49,149 nucleotides of DNA, taken from the NCBI GenBank assembly GCA_964416315.1, contig CAYQDR010000021.1, positions 1 through 49,149 on the forward strand, in the 5' to 3' direction. The notes under the pieces are model-generated. The model made no database searches. It had not been told where the DNA came from and was given only the letters and a program-made list of their open reading frames with translations. Of this stretch, positions 16,515-23,908 are shown piece after piece. The stretch comes from CAYQDR01 sp964416315 (GTDB taxonomy: Bacteria > Methylomirabilota > Methylomirabilia > Rokubacteriales > DASRDR01). The position numbers and the translations under genes are program-made. Position 1 is the stretch's first letter, and every line of letters starts with the position of its first letter.

Positions 16515-17213
16515 GTGCGGCTCGGACGCGCAGCGGCCATCCTGAGCGCGGCGGCCTGGATCGGCTACGGCTGGGGCGCGCAGTCCGTCCTGCCGTTCCT
16601 CGCCGTCCGACGCGTCGCGGCCGGCGGGCGGCGCGTCGCGCTCACATTCGACGACGGGCCGGATCCGGAGGGGACGCCGCGGCTGCTCGAGCTCCTCGCC
16701 CGGCGAGGCATCCGGGCGACCTTCTTCCTGATCGGCGAGCGCGCAGCGCGCTATCCCGACCTCGCCCGCGCGATCGCCGCTGACGGTCACGAGATCGGGA
16801 ACCACACCTGGCGGCACCGGAACGCCTGGTTCCTCGGACCGGCCGCGACCGCCCGGGAGGTGCTGGAGGGCGTCCGGATCCTCGCCGACCTCACGGGGCG
16901 GGCCCCGGTCCTCTACCGCCCGCCCTGGGGGATCGTCAACGCGCCCGCGCTCGTCGTCGCGCGGCGCGCAGGGCTCACGACGGTGCTCTGGTCGGTGCAG
17001 CCCGAGGGGCTCCGCCCGCGCTCCCCGGCGGAGCAGCTCCGCCACTGCGCGCACCGGCTCCACGACGGCGCCATCGTGGACCTCCATGAGGCGCCTGGCC
17101 TGCCCGGCGCTCCCGAGCGACTCCTCGCCCTGATGCCGGGCCTGCTCGACCTCCTCGCCGACCGGGGTTACGCGGCCGCCCCCGTGGGGACTCTGCTCGC
17201 GGCCAGCCGGTAG
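16515..17213 (+). CDS. Polysaccharide deacetylase (NodB domain)
   Basis: A 232-residue CE4 deacetylase. An N-terminal hydrophobic segment (residues 7-30) should anchor or export it. The NodB motifs are complete: TFDDGPD with Asp46/Asp47, the metal histidines His97 and His101 in GNHTWRH, RPPWG and the C-terminal VDLHE. It would remove acetyl groups from an envelope glycan, perhaps peptidoglycan. GTG start at 16515. Its 3' end overlaps the convergent YkoP-like gene by about 45 bases. Confidence 0.87.
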   Translation: MRLGRAAAILSAAAWIGYGWGAQSVLPFLAVRRVAAGGRRVALTFDDGPDPEGTPRLLELLARRGIRATFFLIGERAARYPDLARAIAADGHEIGNHTWRHRNAWFLGPAATAREVLEGVRILADLTGRAPVLYRPPWGIVNAPALVVARRAGLTTVLWSVQPEGLRPRSPAEQLRHCAHRLHDGAIVDLHEAPGLPGAPERLLALMPGLLDLLADRGYAAAPVGTLLAASR

Positions 17214-17773
17214 CGCCGGGACAGGGTTTCGGTCGAGATCCAGATCCAGCGCGCCTCGTTCCGCCCCGCGGCCTGGCGGCCCCGTGCGCGCCCCGCCCGG
17301 GGGGGCGCGTGCTCCCGCACGAGCGAGCCCTGGTACGCCGCCACCAGGCGCGCCCACCGCCCGCTCCAGAGGGGATAGGAGTCGAACCCCAGCCGGTGCG
17401 TCCGGTGCCAGAGATGGGTGACGGCGCCGACGGCGCGGACTCCCGCCAGCTCCGGGTCGGTGGCCAGGCGCTCGGCGAGGGCGACCAGGCTGGCCTCGAC
17501 GCCGCGCCGCAGCGCCAGCCCGAGCGCCGCTGCCGACGCAGCCTCGTGCCGGAGGGCCGTGAGGGAGTCGCTGTGCAGGTGGAGGAGAAGGACCCGGTCA
17601 CCCCACCGGAGCCGGCTCCCGTCAGTGAGCCGGAGCGGGCGCCAGTGATAGCGGGTGAGGCCGGTGCGGAAGTAGGCTCGGTGTCGAGCCAGCCCGGGGT
17701 CGAGATCGCGGAGGCCGTGGAGCCATCCGTACGCGTCGTCGTACAGGCGCCACAAGAGGGCGAGCGCAGCCAT
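17168..17773 (-). CDS. YkoP-like protein
   Basis: A 201-residue protein resembling Bacillus YkoP: WGDRVLLLHLHSDSL near residue 60, then AVTHLWHRTHRLGFDSYPLWSG and a final WISTETLSRRYRL. YkoP-type proteins are of unknown function and often sit beside deacetylase or glycosyltransferase genes, as here. ATG at 17773 is chosen, with a GGGGGT ribosome site just upstream; the longer frame to 17932 crosses the divergent promoter region. The C-terminal end overlaps the deacetylase gene on the other strand. Confidence 0.65.
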   Translation of the reverse strand: MAALALLWRLYDDAYGWLHGLRDLDPGLARHRAYFRTGLTRYHWRPLRLTDGSRLRWGDRVLLLHLHSDSLTALRHEAASAAALGLALRRGVEASLVALAERLATDPELAGVRAVGAVTHLWHRTHRLGFDSYPLWSGRWARLVAAYQGSLVREHAPPRAGRARGRQAAGRNEARWIWISTETLSRRYRLAASRVPTGAAA

Positions 17774-17800
17774 CCCGACCCCCAATGCCCCTCTCGGACT

Positions 17801-17830
17801 TACTCTGCGGCGCGGCGAGGGGGGTGTCAA
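17801..17830 (-). promoter_or_regulatory. Candidate promoter of the YkoP-like gene
   Basis: A perfect TTGACA on the minus strand (17825-17830) is followed after 18 bases by AGAGTA (17801-17806), a poor -10. The -35 is the main support. Confidence 0.35.
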
Positions 17831-17851
17831 GCGGCGTGGGCGAGAAAAAAC

Positions 17852-17880
17852 TTGGGCGCGGGACGCGCCCGGACTAGCAT
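17852..17880 (+). promoter_or_regulatory. Promoter of the small secreted protein gene
   Basis: TTGGGC (17852-17857), 17 bases, TAGCAT (17875-17880). Start expected near 17887, a 27-base leader with a strong AGAGGAGG ribosome site. Confidence 0.5.
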
Positions 17881-17913
17881 GGCGTCGAGGTCCGTTCACA
17901 GAGGAGGATGCCG

Positions 17914-18192
17914 ATGAAGGTGGGGTTCGCACTGCTGGCGGCGGCGCTGCTGCTCGGTCCCATGGTTGCCTCCGCGGAGCTGCTCGACCAGGGGGAGCGG
18001 TTCATGTCGGAGCCGCCCAAAGAGACGGTCTACGCCACCGAGCACCACATGGGCTTCTCGATGCGGGCGTCGATCATCGAGTGGCTCGGGGGCGTCCCCA
18101 TCGTGGACGATCACGACCTCCGCGCCGCCGAGCGCGAGAGGTGGTGGGGGAAGGGCGTGCCGCTCCTCCCGCCCGACGCGGTCCCGCAGTAG
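17914..18192 (+). CDS. Small secreted protein of unknown function
   Basis: A 92-residue protein with a clear Sec signal peptide: MKVGFALLAAALLLGPMVASA, cleavage expected after ASA, leaving about 71 residues (ELLDQGERFMSEP...). The mature part is acidic, with a hydrophobic MGFSMRASIIEWLGG stretch and no cysteines. I do not recognise the family. ATG at 17914 is selected over one two codons earlier because AGAGGAGG would abut the earlier ATG. It has its own promoter and a strong terminator hairpin, so it is likely a monocistronic gene. Confidence 0.75.
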   Translation: MKVGFALLAAALLLGPMVASAELLDQGERFMSEPPKETVYATEHHMGFSMRASIIEWLGGVPIVDDHDLRAAERERWWGKGVPLLPPDAVPQ

Positions 18193-18252
18193 CGCGGCGT
18201 CTCGGGACCCGAGCTCACCCGACGCGGTCGGTCTTCCCGGTCCGAGCCTCTC

Positions 18253-18283
18253 CGAAGGGGCGCGCGAGGTGCGCGCCCCTTCG
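18253..18283 (+). terminator. Terminator hairpin of the secreted-protein gene
   Basis: A perfect 13-base stem (CGAAGGGGCGCGC against its complement) with a 5-base loop, followed by GCGCTTTCC. Very stable, with only a short T-run. Confidence 0.6.
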
Positions 18284-18346
18284 CGCTTTCCCCGCCCTCG
18301 GCCGGCTGCTCGGAAGCACGCGCTGTCGAGCTCTCCAGCAGCCTGC

Positions 18347-18352
18347 TAGAAT
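18347..18352 (+). promoter_or_regulatory. -10 element of ilvD
   Basis: TAGAAT, 33 bases before the ilvD ATG. Upstream CTGTCG at 18323-18328 is a poor -35 match with 18-base spacing. Confidence 0.4.
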
Positions 18353-18385
18353 AGGCGACATCCCACCGCTGAGGAGGAGCGTCGC

Positions 18386-20053
18386 ATGGACCCCAGGCAC
18401 AAGAGCCGCGTGCTGCTCGAAGGACCGGACCGCGCCCCGGCGCGCTCGTACTTCAAGGCCATCGGCTTCAGCGACGAGGACCTGTCCCGGCCGCTGGTCG
18501 GCGTCGCCCACTGCTGGATCGAGGTGACCCCCTGCAACTGGAACCACCAGAAGCTCGCCGAGAAGGTCAAGGAGGGGATCCGGGCCGCCGGCGGCACGCC
18601 CATCGAGTACAACACGGTGTCCGTCACGGACGGGATCTCCATGGGGACCGAGGGGATGAAGGTCTCCCTGGTGAGCCGCGAGGTCGTGGCCGACTCGATC
18701 GAGGTGGTCGCGCGTGGCCACCTCTTCGACGCCCTCGTGACGATCTCCGGCTGCGACAAGACGATCCCGGGGAGCGTCATGGCCCTGGCGCGCCTCGACC
18801 TGCCCGGCGTCATGCTCTACGGCGGCTCGATCATGTACGGCGAGTACCGCGGCCGTCGGCTCACCGTCCAGGACGTCTTCGAGGCGGTGGGCGCCTACAA
18901 TGCCGGGCGGATCTCCGAGGAGGAGCTCCACGGCGTCGAGAGCCACGCGTGTCCGGGGGCGGGCGCGTGCGGGGGCCAGTTCACCGCGAACACGATGGCG
19001 ACCGCCTTCGAGATGCTCGGCATCTCCCCGATGGGGTTCAACGGCGTGCCGGCCACGGACCCGCGGAAGGAGGAGGTCGCCCTCGAGACGGGCCGGCTCG
19101 TGATGGACCTGCTCCGGAAGGGGATCACGCCGTGCCGGCTCATCACGCGGAAGGCGCTCCTGAACGCGATCGCCGGGGCGATGGCCACGGGGGGCTCGAC
19201 CAACGTCGTCCTGCACCTGCTCGCGGTCGCGCGTGAGGCGGGGGTGCGCCTCGGGATCGACGACTTCGACCGGATCTCGCGGAAGACGCCCGTCCTCGCG
19301 GACCTCAAGCCCGCCGGCCGCTTCACGGCGCCCGAGATGCACCGGGCGGGCGGGATGGCGGTCGTGGCCAAGCGGCTCCTCGACGCGGGCCTGCTCCACG
19401 AGGGCGAGCCGACCGTGACCGGCCGGACGATCGGGGAGGAGGCACGGGCGGCCCGGGAGACCTCGGGGCAGGAGGTGATCCGGCCGCTCTCGAACCCGCT
19501 CAAGCCGTCCGGCGGGATGGTGATCCTCCGCGGGAACCTCGCCCCCGAGGGGTGCGTGCTCAAGCTCGTGGGCCACGATCGGCTCGCCCACCGCGGCCCC
19601 GCGCGCGTGTTCGACCGCGAGGAGGACGCGTTCGCGGCGGTCAAGGCGGGGAAGATCAAGGCGGGCGACGTGATCGTGATCCGCTACGAGGGGCCGCGCG
19701 GCGGACCGGGCATGCGGGAGATGCTCGCCGTGACGAGCGCCCTCCAGGGCGCGGGCCTCGGGGCCTCGGTCGCCCTCATGACCGACGGCCGCTTCTCGGG
19801 CGCGACGCACGGCTTCATGGCGGGGCACGTGGCGCCGGAGGCGGTGGTGGGCGGGCCCATCGCCGCGCTCCGGAATGGGGACACGATCGCCTTCGACGTG
19901 AAGCGCCGGCGGCTCGACGTCGAGCTCTCCCAGGCGGAGATCCGGAAGCGCCTCCGGAAGTGGAAGCCGCCCCGGCCCCGTTACACTTGGGGCGTGCTGG
20001 CGAAGTACTCCCGGATGGTCTCCTCCGCCTCGGAGGGCGCCGTCACCGGGTAG
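18386..20053 (+). CDS. ilvD: Dihydroxy-acid dehydratase
   Basis: A 555-residue IlvD, the Fe-S dehydratase that makes the 2-keto acids leading to valine, isoleucine and leucine. Cluster and active-site segments are all present: TPCNWNHQKLAEKVKEG, SVTDGISMGTEGMK, SGCDKTIPGSVMALARL and ACPGAGACGGQFTANTMA, plus the C-terminal GRFSGATHGFMAGHVAPEA. The length is normal. ATG at 18386 follows GAGGAGG. It stands alone with its own promoter; other ilv genes are not in the window, apart from a broken acetolactate synthase-like fragment 10 kb away. Its stop codon is the left end of an inverted repeat. Confidence 0.95.
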   Translation: MDPRHKSRVLLEGPDRAPARSYFKAIGFSDEDLSRPLVGVAHCWIEVTPCNWNHQKLAEKVKEGIRAAGGTPIEYNTVSVTDGISMGTEGMKVSLVSREVVADSIEVVARGHLFDALVTISGCDKTIPGSVMALARLDLPGVMLYGGSIMYGEYRGRRLTVQDVFEAVGAYNAGRISEEELHGVESHACPGAGACGGQFTANTMATAFEMLGISPMGFNGVPATDPRKEEVALETGRLVMDLLRKGITPCRLITRKALLNAIAGAMATGGSTNVVLHLLAVAREAGVRLGIDDFDRISRKTPVLADLKPAGRFTAPEMHRAGGMAVVAKRLLDAGLLHEGEPTVTGRTIGEEARAARETSGQEVIRPLSNPLKPSGGMVILRGNLAPEGCVLKLVGHDRLAHRGPARVFDREEDAFAAVKAGKIKAGDVIVIRYEGPRGGPGMREMLAVTSALQGAGLGASVALMTDGRFSGATHGFMAGHVAPEAVVGGPIAALRNGDTIAFDVKRRRLDVELSQAEIRKRLRKWKPPRPRYTWGVLAKYSRMVSSASEGAVTG

Positions 20054-20101
20054 ACCGCGCGCAGCCGCTTCGCGGGTACCCGGCGCCACCCGCGCGGTCT
20101 A
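20051..20101. terminator. Bidirectional inverted repeat between ilvD and the selenoprotein gene
   Basis: TAGACCGCGCG at 20051-20061 is perfectly repeated in inverse at 20091-20101, around a 29-base loop that is itself partly foldable. The outer triplets are the stop codons of ilvD (plus) and of the UGSC gene (minus). Probably a shared transcription-end hairpin without a T-run. Confidence 0.5.
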
Positions 20102-20629
20102 CTCCTGGCCGTGTAACAGGAGCTTGACGACCTCCGGGGCGATCTCGCGCGCCCGCCGGTCCAGCTCGGCCTCCGTCAGGTTGGCGATGGGGTGGGGCAT
20201 GACCAGGAACCGGTAGGACGGCACGCCCCACTGCTCGGCCATCGCGCGCCCCGTCGCCTCGAAGGCGTCCGTCACGATCGTCGCGGAGGGCACGCCGCCC
20301 ATCTCCAGCAGGATTCCGTCGAGCACACTGCCCGACGAGCAGGACCCTCAGTCGCCGATCCCCGCGACCATAACATCGCAGGTCTTCCGGACCTCCTCGA
20401 CGATCTCCTCGTGCGCCGGCACGCTCGAGTTGCGCTTGCGCCACATGCGGGTCTCGGTCACCCCGTACTCCGCCTTGAGCACCTCGCCGATCTTCTGCAG
20501 GAGGCGGTCGGAGTTGAACTTCGTGTTCTCGACCAGGGCGACCCGCTTCCCCTGGAGCGAGGCCGGTCGCGGCGCGTACGCGATCGTCTGCGCGACGGCG
20601 TCGGTGGTCGGGTCGAGGATCTCCATCAT
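20099..20629 (-). CDS. UGSC family selenoprotein (UGA read as selenocysteine)
   Basis: A 176-residue protein if the in-frame TGA at 20348-20350 is read as selenocysteine (Sec94). The residues around it are GIGD-U-GSC-SSGSVLDGIL, the named U-G-S-C signature of a known (seleno)protein family, which would give a Sec-x-x-Cys redox pair with Cys97. Both flanks are collinear in one frame: residues 1-93 contain LQGKRVALVENTKFNSDRLL, and 95-176 contain GGVPSATIVTDAFEATGRAMAEQWG. A bacterial SECIS-like hairpin follows the UGA. The first ATG overlaps the stop of the upstream gene. Conventional annotation would split it at the TGA. Biochemical function is unknown. Confidence 0.85.
20317..20337 (-). promoter_or_regulatory. 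Bacterial SECIS-like hairpin
   Basis: Starting 11 bases after the UGA, an 8-pair stem (CGUCGGGC with GCUCGACG, including one G-U) closes a 5-base loop, AGUGU, whose first base is 19 nt downstream of the UGA. That position and a loop with G and U fit SelB-dependent elements, which lie inside the coding sequence just after the codon. Folding was done by eye. Confidence 0.6.
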
Positions 20630-21663
20630 CGCCTGATCTCCTTCGTCACGGCCTGCGTCGAGCGTTTACCGCTCCAGCCGGGGATGTAGGCGGAGAACGC
20701 GCCCGCGCGCCCCCCGGCCGCCACCACCAGGATGTCGTCGGGCGACTCCACCAGCGGCCGCCGGCGCGTCTCGTCGGCGGGCTCGACCGGCCCCGCCAGC
20801 CGCTGGGTGCGCTTGAGATGGGCCACCGAGTTCTGGGTGTGCTCGAAGACGAACTCGCGGATCCGGGCCTTGTCCCACCCGTCCCCCGCGATCGTCCGCA
20901 TGTGCTCGCCGGCGAGGACGATCGCGTACTGGGGCTGGCCCACGACGTTCCCGGAGATCCGCATGTCGTCGCAGAGCGTCGCGAGGATGCCCTCGGCGGT
21001 ATTGGAGAGCTGATTGTAGAACTGGTGGGGCCCCTCGGCCGCCATCACCGTGACGGCGCTCTGCTCGGGACGGAAGCCGCGCTCCACGTGGAGCGCGGGC
21101 CACGGGCTGTCCACCTCGTTTTCCGCGATGACGTAGGAGAACCGACCCGGGTGGCCGAGGGTCGAGCGATCGAGCGTCCCCGGCCGGGAGCCGCAGACGT
21201 TCCGCATGACCAGCCGGACCGCCCGGCCGATGGTCAGGTTGGCGCGCCAGCCCGGGCCGAAGAGATCGCCCCCGGAGTTGATGTCGAGCTCCCGCGCGAG
21301 CGGCCCGTTGACGATGAGGAGGACCGCGGCGCCGGCGGTCGAGGTGCCGGGCCCGTGGTAGTTCCAGCGCGGGTCCGCGATCCCCTCGATCGCTGCCACG
21401 ACGACCGGCATGTACTCGGGCCGGCACCCCGCCATCACGGCGTTGATGGCGACCTTCTCCGCCGTGATCGAGACCGCCCGGTGGGCGACGCGGGCGACCT
21501 CGTGCCGCGGATCGAGCCCGGCCGCGCCCAGCGTCGCCTGGACGCGGGTGGGGGTGGGCGGGACAACGGGGAGCCCGTCGGTCCAGCCCTTCTCGAAGCA
21601 GAGCTCGATCCCCTCGGCCTCGTCCCGGACCGGGTACCGGCGAGCCAGGAGCGTCGCGGCCAT
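20626..21663 (-). CDS. UGSC-associated protein of unknown function
   Basis: A 345-residue soluble protein whose family I do not recognise by function. Visible features are GWTDGLPVVPPT near residue 27, VAINAVMAGCRPEYMPVVVAAIEG with a Cys, LLIVNGPLARELDINSGG, and NVCGSRPGTLDRS with a second Cys. The last gene residues overlap the ATG of the UGSC selenoprotein (ATGA), and the upstream CDGSH gene ends 17 bases before this start, so all three look co-expressed. The coupling suggests a partner or substrate-binding component for the selenoprotein (inference). GGGAGG lies nine bases before the ATG. Confidence 0.75.
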   Translation of the reverse strand: MAATLLARRYPVRDEAEGIELCFEKGWTDGLPVVPPTPTRVQATLGAAGLDPRHEVARVAHRAVSITAEKVAINAVMAGCRPEYMPVVVAAIEGIADPRWNYHGPGTSTAGAAVLLIVNGPLARELDINSGGDLFGPGWRANLTIGRAVRLVMRNVCGSRPGTLDRSTLGHPGRFSYVIAENEVDSPWPALHVERGFRPEQSAVTVMAAEGPHQFYNQLSNTAEGILATLCDDMRISGNVVGQPQYAIVLAGEHMRTIAGDGWDKARIREFVFEHTQNSVAHLKRTQRLAGPVEPADETRRRPLVESPDDILVVAAGGRAGAFSAYIPGWSGKRSTQAVTKEIRR

Positions 21664-21680
21664 CGCGGGCTGCCTCCCGC

Positions 21681-21884
21681 CTACGGCGCCTTGCAGGTGG
21701 ACTGGAAGCCGACCTTCCCGTGGGTTCCGTCGCAGAACGGCTTGTTGTTCGAGTGACCGCAGCGACAGAGCGCGACAGTGTCGCCGCTCACGGGGAACTC
21801 CTTCCCTTCCGCGTCGACGATCCGCACTGCACCCTTCACGAGGTAGGGGCCGTTCGGCCGCGGGGTGATGGTCGGCTTGTCCAC
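21681..21884 (-). CDS. CDGSH iron-sulfur domain protein
   Basis: A 67-residue CDGSH protein. The 2Fe-2S ligands are Cys40, Cys42, Cys51 and His55 in CRCGHSNNKPFCDGTH, the 3Cys-1His set that gives this family its redox and cluster-transfer behaviour. Start is GTG at 21884 with GGAGG eight bases upstream. It is the first gene of a short operon with the 345-residue protein and the UGSC selenoprotein, which points to a shared redox task (inference). Confidence 0.9.
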   Translation of the reverse strand: MDKPTITPRPNGPYLVKGAVRIVDAEGKEFPVSGDTVALCRCGHSNNKPFCDGTHGKVGFQSTCKAP

Positions 21885-21935
21885 GCCTGGTACCTCCGTG
21901 TGTATTCTTCGTTTCGCCCTTGGGACGCGCGTAGG

Positions 21936-21964
21936 AGCATCGCGGATTCGACGGCCGTCGTCAA
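21936..21964 (-). promoter_or_regulatory. Candidate promoter of the CDGSH-UGSC operon
   Basis: TTGACG on the minus strand (21959-21964), 17 bases, then GATGCT (21936-21941). The -35 is good and the -10 weak. It lies in the 99-base gap after chrA, which runs in the same direction. Confidence 0.3.
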
Positions 21965-21983
21965 GTGACGACCCGTCGCCGGA

Positions 21984-23168
21984 TCAGCGGCCAAAGTGCA
22001 GGGCGATCCCGGCTGCCGCGCCGCCCAGGACGAGCCAGGCCGAGTTGACCCGGCGCCAGAGGAGGAGGCCCCCTGCGATCACGGCGAGGGTCCAGGTCGG
22101 CCAGTCCACGAGCGCGGCCCGGCCGAGGTGCCAGGTGACCACGAGCATCAGCGCGACGGAGGCGGCGTTCGCCCCGTCGAGGAACCCGGCGGCCCATGCG
22201 GAGCGCCGGAGGCGGGGGATGAGCGGGTTCGAGAGCGCGACGAAGACGAAGCCCGGGAGGAAGATCCCAACGGTCGCGAGGACGGCGCCCGGCACGCCGG
22301 CGAGGACGTAGCCGATGAACGTGGCGGTCGTCAGCACGGGGCCCGGGGTGAACTGGCCGACGGCGATGGCGTCGAGGAGCTCCCGGTCCGTGAGCCAGGC
22401 CGTCCGCTCGACGAGGTCCGCGTGGAGGAACGCGAGGAGCACGTACCCCGAGCCGAAGAGGATCGAGCCGACCTTGAGGAAGATCAGCGCGAGCTTCGCG
22501 AGGCTCACGGGCGCGGCGGCGCCGGTCGCGGCCGCGGCCAGCCCCGGTGCGGAGCCCGCTGCCCAGGCGGCGGCGAGCGCCGCCGCCGTCGCGCCGCGGC
22601 CGGGGCGCCCGGCGAGCCGGAGGAGGGGGAGACCGAGCGCCGCCGCGAAGAGGAGCGCCACCTCGTTCGCGCCCCACGCCGCGAGCGCGGCGATCAGGGC
22701 CGCCGTGGCCGCGGTGAGCGGCGTCCGGAGCGCCGTCCGGCCGAGCCCCCAGAGCGCCTGGAGGACGACCGCGATGATCACCGGCTTGACCCCGTAGAGG
22801 AGCCAGCCCGCCTCGGGAAGGCGCCCGTAGCGCGCATAGGCCCAGGCGAGGGCGAGGACGATCAGCGTGGCCGGGACGATGAAGCAGGCGCCGCCCAAGA
22901 GCAGCCCCGGCCAGCCCGCCCGCCGGAAGCCGAGGTGGATCGCCATCTCCGTCGAGTTCGGCCCCGGGATCAGGTTGGTGGCGCCGAGGAGGTCGAGGAA
23001 CTCGCTCCGGCTGACCCACCGGCGGCGCCGGACCACCTCGTCCTCCATCATGGCGATGTGGGCCGCGGGGCCGCCGAAGCCGACAGCACCGAGCTTCAGG
23101 AACACGGCGGCCACCTCGCGGAGGCGGCTCGCGAAAGGTGCGCTCGGCGGGGGCGTATCGTCGCGCAT
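21984..23168 (-). CDS. chrA: Chromate-type ion transporter
   Basis: A 394-residue CHR-family membrane protein with two homologous halves. The first opens FLKLGAVGFGGPAAHIAMM then ATNLIPGPNSTEMAIHLG; the second has FLKVGSILFGSGYVLLAFL and DAIAVGQFTPGPVLTTATF. Members export chromate in exchange for protons, though many homologues have unproven substrates. About ten hydrophobic segments are visible. The ATG at 23168 lies only 14 bases from a minus-strand TATACT, so its leader is very short. It is divergent from the methyltransferase gene. Confidence 0.88.
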   Translation of the reverse strand: MRDDTPPPSAPFASRLREVAAVFLKLGAVGFGGPAAHIAMMEDEVVRRRRWVSRSEFLDLLGATNLIPGPNSTEMAIHLGFRRAGWPGLLLGGACFIVPATLIVLALAWAYARYGRLPEAGWLLYGVKPVIIAVVLQALWGLGRTALRTPLTAATAALIAALAAWGANEVALLFAAALGLPLLRLAGRPGRGATAAALAAAWAAGSAPGLAAAATGAAAPVSLAKLALIFLKVGSILFGSGYVLLAFLHADLVERTAWLTDRELLDAIAVGQFTPGPVLTTATFIGYVLAGVPGAVLATVGIFLPGFVFVALSNPLIPRLRRSAWAAGFLDGANAASVALMLVVTWHLGRAALVDWPTWTLAVIAGGLLLWRRVNSAWLVLGGAAAGIALHFGR

Positions 23169-23181
23169 GGCTCGCGCCTGC

Positions 23182-23191
23182 GAGTATACTC
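23182..23191. promoter_or_regulatory. Palindromic -10 shared by divergent genes
   Basis: GAGTATACTC is a 10-base palindrome, so TATACT occurs on both strands: towards chrA (minus) and the methyltransferase (plus). No good -35 is seen on either side. Both starts are close: 15 bases to chrA and 19 to the methyltransferase. Confidence 0.4.
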
Positions 23192-23209
23192 GGGAGGGAG
23201 CGCCGGACG

Positions 23210-23908
23210 ATGAAGGGGAGCGCGGGCCGCGAGCCGACCGTCGCGGCGGCCTCGAGCTGCGGACACGAGGCGCTGTCGCCGAGCCTCCTGGCCTGGCTCG
23301 CCGAGGAGCGGCTCGCCACCGGGACGGTGCTGGACGTCGGGACGGGAACGGGCCGGCTCGCGCTCGCGCTGGCGCCGCGGGCGCGCCGCGTCCTCGGGAT
23401 CGACGTGGACGCCGGGGCGCTCGTCGAGGCGCGGCGCCGCGCCCGGCGCGCCGGGGTCGGCAACGTGCTGTTCATCGTGGCCGACGCCGAGCAGGTGGAC
23501 TACCGGAGCCTGGGGCGTCCGGACGTGGTGGCCGCCCACCTCTGCATGTCCGACGCGATCGCCGCGCGCGCCGCCGAAGGGCTCGGGCACGGCGGCGTGC
23601 TCGCGTTCGCCGCCTTCCACGCGGACCAGTGGCGCGAGACCGGGCGCGTCTCCCGCTTCGCCTACGACGAGGAACGGGCGCGCGCCGTGCTGGGGGCGGC
23701 CGGCTTCCGTGTCGAGGCGCTCGCGGTGGAGCAAGAGGTCGCGCGGTTCGCCTCCCGCGAGGAGGCGGAGGCGCACGCGGCGCCCTTCCGGCGGAAGTGG
23801 GAGGCGGACGGGCGCTGGGAGGGATGGCAGCGCTTCCTCGAGGGGGGCGGCCTGGCGCTGACCGAGAGCCGCCTCGTCGTCCTGGCGCGCCGGGAAGGCG
23901 ATTCGTGA
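23210..23908 (+). CDS. Class I SAM-dependent methyltransferase
   Basis: A 232-residue Rossmann-fold methyltransferase. Motif I is VLDVGTGTGRLALALA at residues 40-55, followed by the acidic strand end VLGIDVDAGALVEARR and an acidic VADAEQVD segment. The substrate is not evident. ATG at 23210 has GGAGGGAG upstream; a longer frame to 23138 would run into chrA on the other strand. Its stop overlaps the queG start as GTGA, so the two are translationally coupled. Confidence 0.8.
   Translation: MKGSAGREPTVAAASSCGHEALSPSLLAWLAEERLATGTVLDVGTGTGRLALALAPRARRVLGIDVDAGALVEARRRARRAGVGNVLFIVADAEQVDYRSLGRPDVVAAHLCMSDAIAARAAEGLGHGGVLAFAAFHADQWRETGRVSRFAYDEERARAVLGAAGFRVEALAVEQEVARFASREEAEAHAAPFRRKWEADGRWEGWQRFLEGGGLALTESRLVVLARREGDS

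Noticed and set aside
20348..20350. Treating the UGA as a genuine stop splitting two small genes
   Set aside because: The frame, the U-G-S-C motif and a SECIS-like hairpin all favour readthrough as selenocysteine.
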